20,900 nt of DNA from positions 1 through 20,900 of the forward strand of contig JBOGIQ010000071.1 in NCBI GenBank assembly GCA_050742535.1. Reading direction: 5' to 3'. The translations under genes were made by a program, and so were the position numbers. The notes beneath the pieces were generated by a model. The model worked only from the letters and a program-made list of their open reading frames with translations, was not told where the DNA came from and searched no databases. Below are positions 5,524 through 12,646 of this stretch, piece by piece. Position 1 is the first letter of the stretch; each line of letters begins with the position of its first letter. This DNA is from Gp6-AA40 sp050742535. Lineage in GTDB: Bacteria > Acidobacteriota > Vicinamibacteria > Vicinamibacterales > UBA2999.

Positions 5524-7320
5524 ATGTCAGGTCGGCTGATTGCCGGCGTCATCGCACCGCTGGCCTTCGCGGCACCGATGGTGCTGCTGCAGGCGCAGGG
5601 ACCAACAGGCGAGCAGGTTTTCAAGGATCGCTGCGCCAGCTGCCACACCGGTGCCGCCGAATCGCGCGCCCCGTCGCCCGAAGCGCTGCGGAGTCGATCG
5701 CCGCAGGCCATCATCGAGAGCCTCGTGAATGGCGCGATGCGCACGCAGGGATCGCGCATGACCGGTGCCGAACGCCGCGTCGTCGCGGAATTCCTGACGG
5801 GCCGCCCGATCGAAGGCAACTTTAGCGGCACGACAACGGGCCGCTGTCCGGGCAACGGCATTCAGAACACGAATACGGCCGCGAACGCATGGAAGGCGTG
5901 GAGTCCGACGATCGACAACACGCGATTTCAGTCGTCAACCAACGCGGCACTCGCCGCGAGCGACATCTCGAAGCTGACGCTCCGGTGGGCGCTGGGATTT
6001 CCTGACGCCTCGTCGGCCTGGGCGCAGCCGTCTGTGGCCAGTGGCGTGGTGTACGTCGGCAGCCAGAACGGCACGGTCTACGCGGTCTCCGCGAACACCG
6101 GTTGCATCTTCTGGACGTTTGCGGCGGCGGGCGGGGTCCGCACCGCCGTCACCGTCGGCGACGGAGTCGTCTATGTCGGCGACACGGCCGCGAACGCCTA
6201 TGCGCTCGACGCCCGGACTGGAGCACGCCGCTGGGTGCGCTCCGTCGAGTCACACCGGCTGGCCCGCATCACCGGCACGCCGACGCTGCACGACGGCCGG
6301 CTCTACGTGCCGACGTCTTCGTACGAGGAGTCGCAAGGCGCCGATCCGCAGTACGCCTGCTGCACGTTCCGCGGCAGCATCACGGCACTCGACGCGTCAA
6401 CCGGCGCGGTGATCTGGAAGACGTACACGATTCCGGAGGAGCCGCAGCGGCGCGGAACGAGCACGGCCGGCGTTCCGCTGTGGGGCCCGTCGGGTGCCGC
6501 GATCTGGTCGGCGCCGACGGTCGACACCCGCCGCGGACTGCTCTACGTCGCCACCGGAAACCAGTACAGCGGGCCGGCACACGGCGCGTCCAACGCGATC
6601 GTCGCGCTCGATCTGAAGACGGGCGCGAAGCGCTGGTCGAAGCAGGTGACGCCGAACGACATCTACCTCACCGGCTGTCGCGCGGGAAACCCGAACTGCC
6701 CCGAGGCCAACGGGCCGGATGTGGACTTCGGCAGCCCGCCGATGCTCACGCGCACCGGCACGGGTCGCGACCTGATCGTCGTCGGGCAGAAATCCGGAAT
6801 CGCGTTCGCCCTGGATCCCGACAAGAACGGCGAGATCGTCTGGGAGTACCGCGCCGGACGCGGCGGCGTCCTCGGCGGCATCGAGTGGGGCTCGGCCACC
6901 GACGGCGAGCGCGCCTACTTCGCCGTGTCCGACATCACGCATCCGCAGCCCGGCGGCCTGCACGCGGTGACGCTGGCGACCGGCCAACGGGCGTGGTTCG
7001 CGGCTCCCCGACCCCCGGCGTGCGGCAGCGGGCGCGGCTGCAACGCCGCTCAGTCGGCCGCCGTCACCGTGATTCCAGGTGCGGTGTTCTCCGGTTCGAA
7101 CGACGGCGCATTGCGCGTGTATTCAACTGCCGACGGCGGTATCCTCTGGGAGTTCGACACGAACCGCGAGTTCACCACGGTCAACGGCGTCGCCGCGCGC
7201 GGCGCGTCGATGATCGGACCGGGGCCCGTGGTCGCCGGCGGCATGGTGTTCGTCAGCTCGGGGTACGGCGCGTTCGGCGGCCGCCCTGGTAACGTCCTGC
7301 TCGCATTCGGGGTCCCCTGA
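5524..7320 (+). CDS. Cytochrome c-PQQ beta-propeller dehydrogenase (polyvinyl alcohol dehydrogenase-like)
   Basis: The 598-residue product has a signal peptide (1-25, cleavage near LQAQG) and an N-terminal cytochrome c domain with the haem site C37-A-S-C40-H41 and candidate distal methionines M72 or M79. From about residue 105 it is a PQQ-type eight-bladed propeller, with repeated blade motifs such as GVVYVGSQNGTVYAVSANTG, GVVYVGDTAANAYALDARTG and GLLYVATGNQ. A vicinal Cys-Cys pair (C279-C280, in YACCTFRG) is typical of quinoprotein alcohol dehydrogenases. The layout and the CCTFRGS motif resemble periplasmic polyvinyl alcohol dehydrogenases, which oxidise secondary alcohols and pass electrons to the haem. 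The true substrate is unknown. A GTG six codons upstream is possible, but the ATG gives the normal signal peptide. The monooxygenase-like gene follows 61 bases downstream. Confidence 0.85.
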   Translation: MSGRLIAGVIAPLAFAAPMVLLQAQGPTGEQVFKDRCASCHTGAAESRAPSPEALRSRSPQAIIESLVNGAMRTQGSRMTGAERRVVAEFLTGRPIEGNFSGTTTGRCPGNGIQNTNTAANAWKAWSPTIDNTRFQSSTNAALAASDISKLTLRWALGFPDASSAWAQPSVASGVVYVGSQNGTVYAVSANTGCIFWTFAAAGGVRTAVTVGDGVVYVGDTAANAYALDARTGARRWVRSVESHRLARITGTPTLHDGRLYVPTSSYEESQGADPQYACCTFRGSITALDASTGAVIWKTYTIPEEPQRRGTSTAGVPLWGPSGAAIWSAPTVDTRRGLLYVATGNQYSGPAHGASNAIVALDLKTGAKRWSKQVTPNDIYLTGCRAGNPNCPEANGPDVDFGSPPMLTRTGTGRDLIVVGQKSGIAFALDPDKNGEIVWEYRAGRGGVLGGIEWGSATDGERAYFAVSDITHPQPGGLHAVTLATGQRAWFAAPRPPACGSGRGCNAAQSAAVTVIPGAVFSGSNDGALRVYSTADGGILWEFDTNREFTTVNGVAARGASMIGPGPVVAGGMVFVSSGYGAFGGRPGNVLLAFGVP

Positions 7321-7324
7321 TGTC

Positions 7325-7376
7325 GTGGAGTCCGGCTTCAGCCGGATATGTAGCTTCCGGCTTCAGCCGGAAGGAG
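7325..7376 (+). repeat. Twin CCGGCTTCAGCCGG palindromes overlapping a ribosome binding site
   Basis: Two hairpins share the core CCGGCTTCAGCCGG: arms TCCGGC (7331-7336) and GCCGGA (7341-7346), and arms CTTCCGGC (7354-7361) and GCCGGAAG (7366-7373), each with loop TTCA. The AAGGAG Shine-Dalgarno (7371-7376) of the next gene overlaps the last three bases of the second stem. Bases 7325-7339 recur inverted inside the htrA-like gene at 3317-3331. Confidence 0.85.
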
Positions 7377-7381
7377 CCGTT

Positions 7382-8719
7382 ATGAGACTTACTTCGCTCA
7401 TCGCCGGGCTCGTCGCCTCGTTCGCGCTCATCGCCGTCGGCCATGCGCAGAACCGCGCGCCGGCGACGAACACGTCCGCGCCGACGTTCACCCGCGACGT
7501 CGCGCCGATCATGTTCGCCAAATGCGCCAGCTGCCATCGTCCGGGCGAGGTCGCGCCGATGCCGCTCCTCTCCTACACCGACGCGCGGCCGTGGGCGAGC
7601 GCGATCAAACAGCGGGTGAGCACGCGCGTGATGCCGCCGTGGCACGCCGACCCGGCGCACGGCACCTTCCGCAACGACCTGCGTTTGAGCGACCGCGAGA
7701 TCGACACCATCGTGCGATGGGTGGACGGTGGCGCGCGCGAAGGCGAAGCGTCAGCGCTTCCTCCGCTGCCGAAGTTCCCGGAGGGCTGGCAGATCGGAAC
7801 GCCCGACGCCGTCTTCGAGATGGCGCAGGAGTTCGAGGTTCCCGCCTCCGGCGAGATTCCCTATCAGTATTTCGAGGTGCCGACGAACTTCACCGAGGAT
7901 CGGTGGATGCAGGCCGGTGAAGTACGCGCCGGCGATCGCGCGCACGTCCATCACATCATCGTCTACGTGCGTGAGCCGGGACGGACGGCGCGACCAAACG
8001 TCGTCTCGGTGCGCTCGATTCCCAACACCGCCGCCGCGCCTGCGGCACCGGCCGCTCCACGCCCGCAGCCGGCGGTTACGCCAGCCGCCCGCCCGGCCGC
8101 ACAGGGCGCCAGACCGACCGGTGGCGGCGACGCGATGCTGGTGAATTGGGCCGTCGGCGAAGACGCTCCCATCCACCTGCCCGGCACGGCGAAGCGGATA
8201 CCCGCCGGATCGACGCTGATCTTCCAGGTGCACTACACCACCAACGGCACGCCCGGCCGCGACCGCTCGAGGATCGGTCTCGTGTTCGCGAAGCAGCCGC
8301 CACAGCGCGAAATCAGAACCGGGCTGATCACGAACGCCACCTTCGCGATTCCACCGGGCGCCGACAGTCACGCCGTGGAAGCCGAAGCGACGTTCAGCGA
8401 GGACGTGAAGATCTACAGCATGCACCCGCACATGCACCTGCGCGGCAAGGACATGACCTACACCGCGACGTATCCCGACGGCCGCGAGGAGATTCTGCTC
8501 CGCGTCCCGAAGTACGACTTCGGCTGGCAGACCGACTACTGGCTCGCGCAGCCGCTGCTGCTGCCGAAAGGGACGAAGGTCCACGTCGCCGCGCACTTCG
8601 ACAACTCGCCGGCCAATCGCGCGAACCCCGATCCGAAGGCGACCGTCCGCTGGGGCGATCAGACGTGGGAAGAGATGATGATCGGGTTCTTTACGTATAC
8701 GGTGGAGGGCGGGAAATAG
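7382..8719 (+). CDS. Haem c-copper monooxygenase fusion (PHM/DBM-like, Cu2_monooxygenase family)
   Basis: The 445-residue exported protein has a signal peptide (1-22, ending HAQ), then a cytochrome c-like segment with C48-A-S-C51-H52 and the region RPWASAIKQRVSTRVMPPWHADP typical of such fusions. The rest resembles type II copper, ascorbate-dependent monooxygenases such as peptidylglycine hydroxylating monooxygenase: H188-V-H190-H191 and H284 (FQVHYT) fit one copper site, and the HPHMH cluster (348-352) with a methionine in WEEMM (432-433) fits the other. A Pro/Ala-rich linker (about 216-247) interrupts the copper domain. It probably hydroxylates a substrate in the periplasm with electrons from its own haem; this is inferred. 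The ATG at 7382 follows AAGGAG at 7371-7376 and gives the signal peptide. The PQQ dehydrogenase gene upstream is probably in the same transcript. Confidence 0.8.
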   Translation: MRLTSLIAGLVASFALIAVGHAQNRAPATNTSAPTFTRDVAPIMFAKCASCHRPGEVAPMPLLSYTDARPWASAIKQRVSTRVMPPWHADPAHGTFRNDLRLSDREIDTIVRWVDGGAREGEASALPPLPKFPEGWQIGTPDAVFEMAQEFEVPASGEIPYQYFEVPTNFTEDRWMQAGEVRAGDRAHVHHIIVYVREPGRTARPNVVSVRSIPNTAAAPAAPAAPRPQPAVTPAARPAAQGARPTGGGDAMLVNWAVGEDAPIHLPGTAKRIPAGSTLIFQVHYTTNGTPGRDRSRIGLVFAKQPPQREIRTGLITNATFAIPPGADSHAVEAEATFSEDVKIYSMHPHMHLRGKDMTYTATYPDGREEILLRVPKYDFGWQTDYWLAQPLLLPKGTKVHVAAHFDNSPANRANPDPKATVRWGDQTWEEMMIGFFTYTVEGGK

Positions 8720-8724
8720 GTTGA

Positions 8725-8752
8725 CTTCCAACTTCCAACGCCCAACTCCCAA
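8725..8752. repeat. Heptad array, four NNNCCAA units
   Basis: Four units follow in perfect 7-nt phase: CTTCCAA at 8725 and 8732, CGCCCAA at 8739 and CTCCCAA at 8746. On the minus strand these read TTGGGAG, TTGGGCG, TTGGAAG and TTGGAAG. The array starts five bases after the stop codon of the monooxygenase-like gene and lies before the four-helix-bundle gene. Confidence 0.9.
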
Positions 8753-8788
8753 AAGAGCGGGGGCCGTGGCCATGAGCTTGCTGATGCC

Positions 8789-9169
8789 ATGGGCCCTACT
8801 AACTGGGAACCCTCAAAGCCGTTCGATTTACGGGAGCGTCTGTTCGAGTTTGGCCTGCTGACGATCAGGGTGGTGCAGTTTCTGCACACTCGCGGGCCAA
8901 TTGGCGTTGCAGTGTCTTCTCAGATCCTGAGAGCGGGAACATCCGCTGGCGCCAACTACGAGGAAGCCGACGACGGCTCCAGCCCTCGCGACTCCCTTGC
9001 CAAGAAAATGATCGTCCTTCGCGAACTGAAGGAGTGCCGCTGGCGAATGCGACTGATACGCGCGGCGGGCATTCTAACCCAGGCTCAGGACCCGGTCATC
9101 AAAGAGAGCGACGAGCTCGTGAAGATCTTGGCAACAGTAGTACGGAACGCGAAGCGCGAGAAGGAGTGA
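8789..9169 (+). CDS. Four-helix bundle protein (23S rRNA intervening-sequence / S23 type)
   Basis: The 126-residue product matches the small four-helix-bundle family first found encoded in intervening sequences of 23S rRNA genes and now known as free-standing genes in many genomes. Family features are the opening FDLRERLFEFGLLTIRVVQF (12-31), the segment SSQILRAGTSAGANYEEA (43-60), the helix starting SLAKKMIVLRELKECRW (69-85) and the terminal helix SDELVKILATVVRNAKR (107-123). The molecular role is unresolved; related bundles bind nucleic acids or serve as accessory proteins in retroelements. No reverse transcriptase or rRNA gene is nearby, so this is a solo copy. No Shine-Dalgarno is visible before the ATG. 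A heptad array lies just upstream, and a 337-base non-coding stretch follows. Confidence 0.88.
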   Translation: MGPTNWEPSKPFDLRERLFEFGLLTIRVVQFLHTRGPIGVAVSSQILRAGTSAGANYEEADDGSSPRDSLAKKMIVLRELKECRWRMRLIRAAGILTQAQDPVIKESDELVKILATVVRNAKREKE

Positions 9170-9318
9170 GAATCCCTGCCTCCCAGCCAACTGACGCGGA
9201 TGTTGAACGGCCCATTCGGCACGGCCATCCGTATGGAGCGGGTTTGCCTATGATTAGACACTTGAACACTTGGCACGCTTGACGGGACCGATCACCGCGC
9301 CGCAGGCCGACGTGGCGG

Positions 9319-9352
9319 CTGACGCGACACGGAACCTGACGCGACACGGAAC
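9319..9352. repeat. Exact 17-bp tandem duplication
   Basis: The unit CTGACGCGACACGGAAC occurs twice without a gap, at 9319-9335 and 9336-9352. The second copy forms the left arm of a hairpin with 9371-9380. Confidence 0.95.
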
Positions 9353-9380
9353 CTTGACCAAGTTCAGGAAGTCGCGTTAG
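9336..9380. repeat. Two-part inverted repeat, loosely attC-like
   Basis: CTGACGCGAC (9336-9345) pairs with GTCGCGTTAG (9371-9380) at nine of ten positions plus one G-T. Inside, GAACCTTG (9349-9356) pairs with CAAGTTC (9359-9365), leaving one extra C unpaired. A two-part stem with an unpaired base recalls integron attC sites, but the terminal boxes do not fit the attC consensus fully and the inner loop is only two bases. Confidence 0.4.
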
Positions 9381-9506
9381 CTTAGCGTCGCGCACCAGGG
9401 CGCTCCCGTCCGCCAAGGACTGAGTCCACCTGCTTCGGACAATTCACCTTACGACCTTCTTTCGGCCTGTTGGCGGACATCAGGCGAGTTTCGGAAGGAG
9501 GTCCGT

Positions 9507-11318
9507 GTGACTGCTCGCTCTCTGCCGCCTCGTCCCAATCTCAATCAGCTCAAGCATCAAGCGAAGGAACTGCTTCGGCGTCAGCCGCAACTCGGCCGTC
9601 TTCGGGATGCGCAGCGCACGATCGCCGAGGAGTACGGCTTCGCCTCGTGGGACGCGTTACGTAAACGCGTCGAGTCACTCGTTGGCGCTGTCCCCAGCTC
9701 AATGATCAAACCGCCCGAACTTGATTCGGAGGAGGGCGGCGCTGTCTGGAACGCACTCACCGCGTCCGACGACGGCGATGTCGATGCGCTCCGGCGGTTG
9801 GTCGAACGAGACCCGCGACTTGGCCGCGCGGAATACTGGTACACGCCGGCGATTCATTTCGCCGTGCGAGAGGGACACTCAGAGGCGGTGCAGCTCTTGC
9901 TCGACGCGGGCGCTGATCCCGAATGGAACGGACTGCACGACGGCAGCCTGATTGTCATGGCGCGCGAACGGGGTCATGCCGAGGTCGCGCGGCTTCTGGA
10001 AGAGGCACGGGATCGGCGGGGCCACGTCCTGGCTGGATCCGACAGTCATCCAATTCATGCTGCCATCTCGCGCGAAGACACGAAGGAAGTCCGCCGGCTG
10101 CTCGATGTGGATCCAGGCCTCGTGGATCTCGGCAACGAGATCGGAGCATCGCCGCTCCATCGAGCGGTCGGCCGTGGTGTGCACGAGCTCGCCGAGTTGC
10201 TGCTCGATCGCGGCGCCAACGTGCATGCTGTTCTCAGCTCCGCACGCGGCCTCCGCGGAGGGTTCTGGACAGATCTTCAGGCGATCGATCTCGCCATCTG
10301 GGACGGGCGTCGTCCCGGAGACCGCGGCATGATCCGATCGCTGCTCGAACACGGTGCGACATGCGATCTGACAGTCGCCGCGGCTCTCGGCGACGTCGAA
10401 CGGGTCAGGCAGATCCTCGACGCGGAACCGGCTCGAATTCGTGAAACGCGGCCGAGCGGACGCCGACCGCTCTCTGCGGCTATTGAAGCTGGCCACGACG
10501 CCGTCGCGCGCCTGCTTCTCGACCGAGGTGTCGATCCGAACTGGGGTGAACCGACGGCGCCGAAGGGTCGTTCGCTTCAGGTCGCGGCCGCCGCCGGCAA
10601 ACGCGAACTGGTAGAGTTGCTCCTCGCGTACGGTGCGGATCCGAACAGCAACGTGGATTCCTCTGGCAATGCGGTGTCCGCGGCGGCTACACCCGAGATT
10701 CGCGCGCTTCTCCTGGCTCGCGGCGGGACGCCCGATCCGTACGACACGAGCTGGATCGATGACGATGAGGAACTCCGACGCGTCGCGGGAGATCCAACGG
10801 AGATCGTGCGCATTTCGGCTGCCTTCGCAATGGTCGTCGGGGGTGGAAGAAGGGACCGACTCGAACGCCTTCTGACCGCCGGGCTGCGCGTGCCATCAGT
10901 CCTCACGGGATGCCAGAGCTATCTACTTACACACACGGACATGCTCCGCGCGTTGCTAGCGCATGGCATGAGTCCTGACTTAATGAATTGGCAACGTCAG
11001 ACACTCCTTCACCACATCTGTCGCCACCCTGCGATGAAGCGATGGATTTCGTCCGGGGCCGCGGACGCGGTCCAGAAGGCCGCGATCCTTCTGGATGCCG
11101 GCGCAGACATCTCCGCGCGCGACGAGGAATACCGCTCGACGCCGCTCGCGTGGGCCGCGCGTACCGGTGCCTCCGAGATGGTTGCGTTTCTGCTCTCGCG
11201 TGGGGCTCCGACAAACCTTCCCGACGATGAACCGTGGGCCACACCGCTCGCGTGGGCCGAACGGCGCCACCATGCGGAGATCGTGTCAGTCCTCCGACAG
11301 AATGGAGCTGACCGATAG
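9507..11318 (+). CDS. Ankyrin-repeat protein
   Basis: The 603-residue soluble protein starts with GTG, five bases after the strong AGGAGG at 9496-9501. Residues 6-57 form a helical N-terminal module (LPPRPNLNQLKHQAKELLR, then DAQRTIAEEYGFASWDALRKRVE) that I recognise as the leader of many acidobacterial ankyrin proteins; here it is shortened between the two helices. From about residue 75 to the end are roughly ten ankyrin repeats of 30-35 residues, with hallmark segments such as TPAIHFAVREGHSEAVQLLLDAGADP, SPLHRAVGRGVHELAELLLDRGANV and TPLAWAARTGASEMVAFLLSRGA. The segment near 415-450 (IDDDEELRRVAGDP) is more degenerate. No signal peptide or enzyme domain is seen, so a protein-interaction scaffold is the safest call. 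The partner is unknown. Both flanks carry hairpin-forming non-coding DNA. Confidence 0.9.
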   Translation: MTARSLPPRPNLNQLKHQAKELLRRQPQLGRLRDAQRTIAEEYGFASWDALRKRVESLVGAVPSSMIKPPELDSEEGGAVWNALTASDDGDVDALRRLVERDPRLGRAEYWYTPAIHFAVREGHSEAVQLLLDAGADPEWNGLHDGSLIVMARERGHAEVARLLEEARDRRGHVLAGSDSHPIHAAISREDTKEVRRLLDVDPGLVDLGNEIGASPLHRAVGRGVHELAELLLDRGANVHAVLSSARGLRGGFWTDLQAIDLAIWDGRRPGDRGMIRSLLEHGATCDLTVAAALGDVERVRQILDAEPARIRETRPSGRRPLSAAIEAGHDAVARLLLDRGVDPNWGEPTAPKGRSLQVAAAAGKRELVELLLAYGADPNSNVDSSGNAVSAAATPEIRALLLARGGTPDPYDTSWIDDDEELRRVAGDPTEIVRISAAFAMVVGGGRRDRLERLLTAGLRVPSVLTGCQSYLLTHTDMLRALLAHGMSPDLMNWQRQTLLHHICRHPAMKRWISSGAADAVQKAAILLDAGADISARDEEYRSTPLAWAARTGASEMVAFLLSRGAPTNLPDDEPWATPLAWAERRHHAEIVSVLRQNGADR

Positions 11319-11619
11319 GCGGCGGTTGGCGTTGGCGGCATCCGGCCCCGGCATGCGCTGCACGAGCAGCCAGGTTTCGGCCTGCGCTTGCACGGTTGCG
11401 ATCGGTCCGCCCTAACGCCGTGGCGTTTAGCACAGCGCGTTTCAGGCTCTGCTTCGATGAGGGCTCGGGGGGGGCGCCTGAGGCGAGTGACATCTTGAGT
11501 GTCGTCAAGGCCCGCACCTGTCTGCCGCCTTCTTCTGGATGAAAGACTTCGCTCGAGAAAGCGAGTCGTCGCAAACCGATGACAAGATTCACCAGACTCC
11601 CATCTTCGGAACCTCCGTC
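11319..11619. other. Non-coding stretch with hairpin-forming sequences and a G8 run
   Basis: No credible gene is seen. GGCGTTGGCGG (11328-11338) is complementary to CCGCC plus AACGCC (11407-11419) with a two-base CT bulge. Overlapping this, CTAACGCC (11412-11419) pairs with GGCGTTTAG (11422-11430) with one bulged T. The two folds share an arm and exclude each other. A run of eight G lies at 11467-11474. Confidence 0.5.
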
Positions 11620-11654
11620 TTGGGAGTTGGGATTTGGTTATTGGGAGTTGACTA
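11620..11654. repeat. Heptad array, five TTGGNNN-like units
   Basis: Units run in perfect 7-nt phase: TTGGGAG at 11620, TTGGGAT at 11627, TTGGTTA at 11634, TTGGGAG at 11641 and the diverged TTGACTA at 11648. The array ends directly against the stop codon of the minus-strand gene at 11655. Confidence 0.9.
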
Positions 11655-12635
11655 CTATTTCGCTCTCTCTGCAGCCCGCGCCGCGCTCAGAATGTTCCGC
11701 ATCGAGTTGTTGCCTTCGTGGCAGGCGTATTCGAACAACGAATCCTCTGGCTGCTGATCGAGCGTCAGCGCGGCCGTCCACGGCTTGGTCCACGTCTGCG
11801 GGTCGTTGACGGTCACTTCGTAGTGCAGCCCGTCGCGGTCGCGCCTGAAGCGTTCGACGAGGTGCAGCGTCTCGCGCGACCCGCGGTAGTTCGATTTCTC
11901 GCTGAAGTTCGTCGTGTCGACGACGAGCGTGTCTCCCTGCCAGCGGCCGCGGGCGTCTCCGTGGTAGCCGCGAATCGGCGCGCCGGCGTGCGCCGTCGAT
12001 CCAATCGGAATGACGCGCGTGTCGTGAATCATCTCGTAGGTGATCGCGACGACGCCGGGCCCCTGCACGATGCGGATGTTCGCGTTGTAGACGGTCGGGA
12101 AGATCGCCGCGGGCACGCCGCGCGTGATGCAGCGCTCCCACAAACTCAGGTCCTGTGGACCGCTGAAGCTGCTGCCACCGAACGTCCCGACCGCGGCACC
12201 GCGCCCCCGCCCGCGTCCGGCCACGGTCGGCGGAAGACGGCCGTCCGGCGGATCGATGACGAGCGAGGTTCGCCGCGACGTCTTGCCGCGTTCCAGCCAG
12301 TGCGGCGGCGGCGACGTCGCCGAGCCGACGGCGCCGGCATTGCGCGTGTCCGCCGTGAAGACTTCGAACTCGGCGAGGTCCGACTGCACCTGCGTCGTGG
12401 TCTGCTTCCGCCGATCGGCGAACTCGGCGTCGGTCAGGAATTTCCGGTCGCCGTACTGCGTGGCGCGCTCGAACGGCACGCTCAGCTCGGCTTCGCTGCT
12501 CCACGTGCCCTGCAGGTCGGGGTCGCCCCACGGTGTGCGCGGTGCGGTGCTGCTTAGAGCGGTGCCACTCTGGGCGGACACGATAGCCGTGGTCACGAGC
12601 GCGAATGCCGACAGCGACATCATCGTGCGGCGCAT
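11655..12635 (-). CDS. Exported protein of the acidobacterial 'PDLQGTW' type, function unknown
   Basis: The 326-residue product has a signal peptide (MRRTMMSLSAFALVTTAIVSAQ, 1-22) and then the phrase TPWGDPDLQGTWSSE (34-48), which I recognise from a large family of uncharacterised secreted acidobacterial proteins. Further family-like segments are a KFLTDAEFADRR stretch (65-76), a central DLSLWERCITRGVPAAIFP region, HDTRVIPIGS and a DARGRWQGDTLVVDTTNFSEKSNYRGS region. No catalytic motif is recognised; the fold is probably beta-rich. The start at 12635 is supported by GGAGG five bases upstream; in-frame sequence further upstream lies antisense-like within the regulator gene. Its start is 11 bases after the stop of the winged-helix/TPR regulator, so the two form an operon. 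Confidence 0.75.
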   Translation of the reverse strand: MRRTMMSLSAFALVTTAIVSAQSGTALSSTAPRTPWGDPDLQGTWSSEAELSVPFERATQYGDRKFLTDAEFADRRKQTTTQVQSDLAEFEVFTADTRNAGAVGSATSPPPHWLERGKTSRRTSLVIDPPDGRLPPTVAGRGRGRGAAVGTFGGSSFSGPQDLSLWERCITRGVPAAIFPTVYNANIRIVQGPGVVAITYEMIHDTRVIPIGSTAHAGAPIRGYHGDARGRWQGDTLVVDTTNFSEKSNYRGSRETLHLVERFRRDRDGLHYEVTVNDPQTWTKPWTAALTLDQQPEDSLFEYACHEGNNSMRNILSAARAAERAK

Positions 12636-12646
12636 ACTGCCTCCGT

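Larger units (their letters stand above)
9170..9506. other. Non-coding stretch with direct and inverted repeats
   Basis: No credible gene is seen on either strand. It holds a degenerate CACTTGAA/CACTTGG repeat near 9259-9283, an exact 17-bp tandem duplication (9319-9352), an inverted repeat (9336-9380) ending in GCGTTAG, and near its right end the AGGAGG Shine-Dalgarno (9496-9501) of the ankyrin gene. Confidence 0.6.

Noticed and set aside
7751..8773. Open frame of 340 codons antisense to the monooxygenase-like gene
   Set aside because: It has no signal or domain and overlaps a well-supported gene over its full length.
8789..9169. Accessory protein of a diversity-generating retroelement
   Set aside because: The fold class is related, but no reverse transcriptase, template repeat or variable repeat is nearby.
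9336..9380. Integron attC site
   Set aside because: The stem is attC-like, but the terminal boxes are CTGACGC and GTTAGCT, which miss the RYYYAAC/GTTRRRY consensus, and no integrase is in the window. Kept only as a possible cassette edge.
11467..11474. G8 run as a phase-variable tract
   Set aside because: It lies in non-coding DNA away from any start codon or promoter-like sequence.
10927..11592. 221-codon minus-strand frame across the end of the ankyrin gene
   Set aside because: It has no recognisable domain, half of it is antisense to ankyrin repeats, and no ribosome binding site was noticed.
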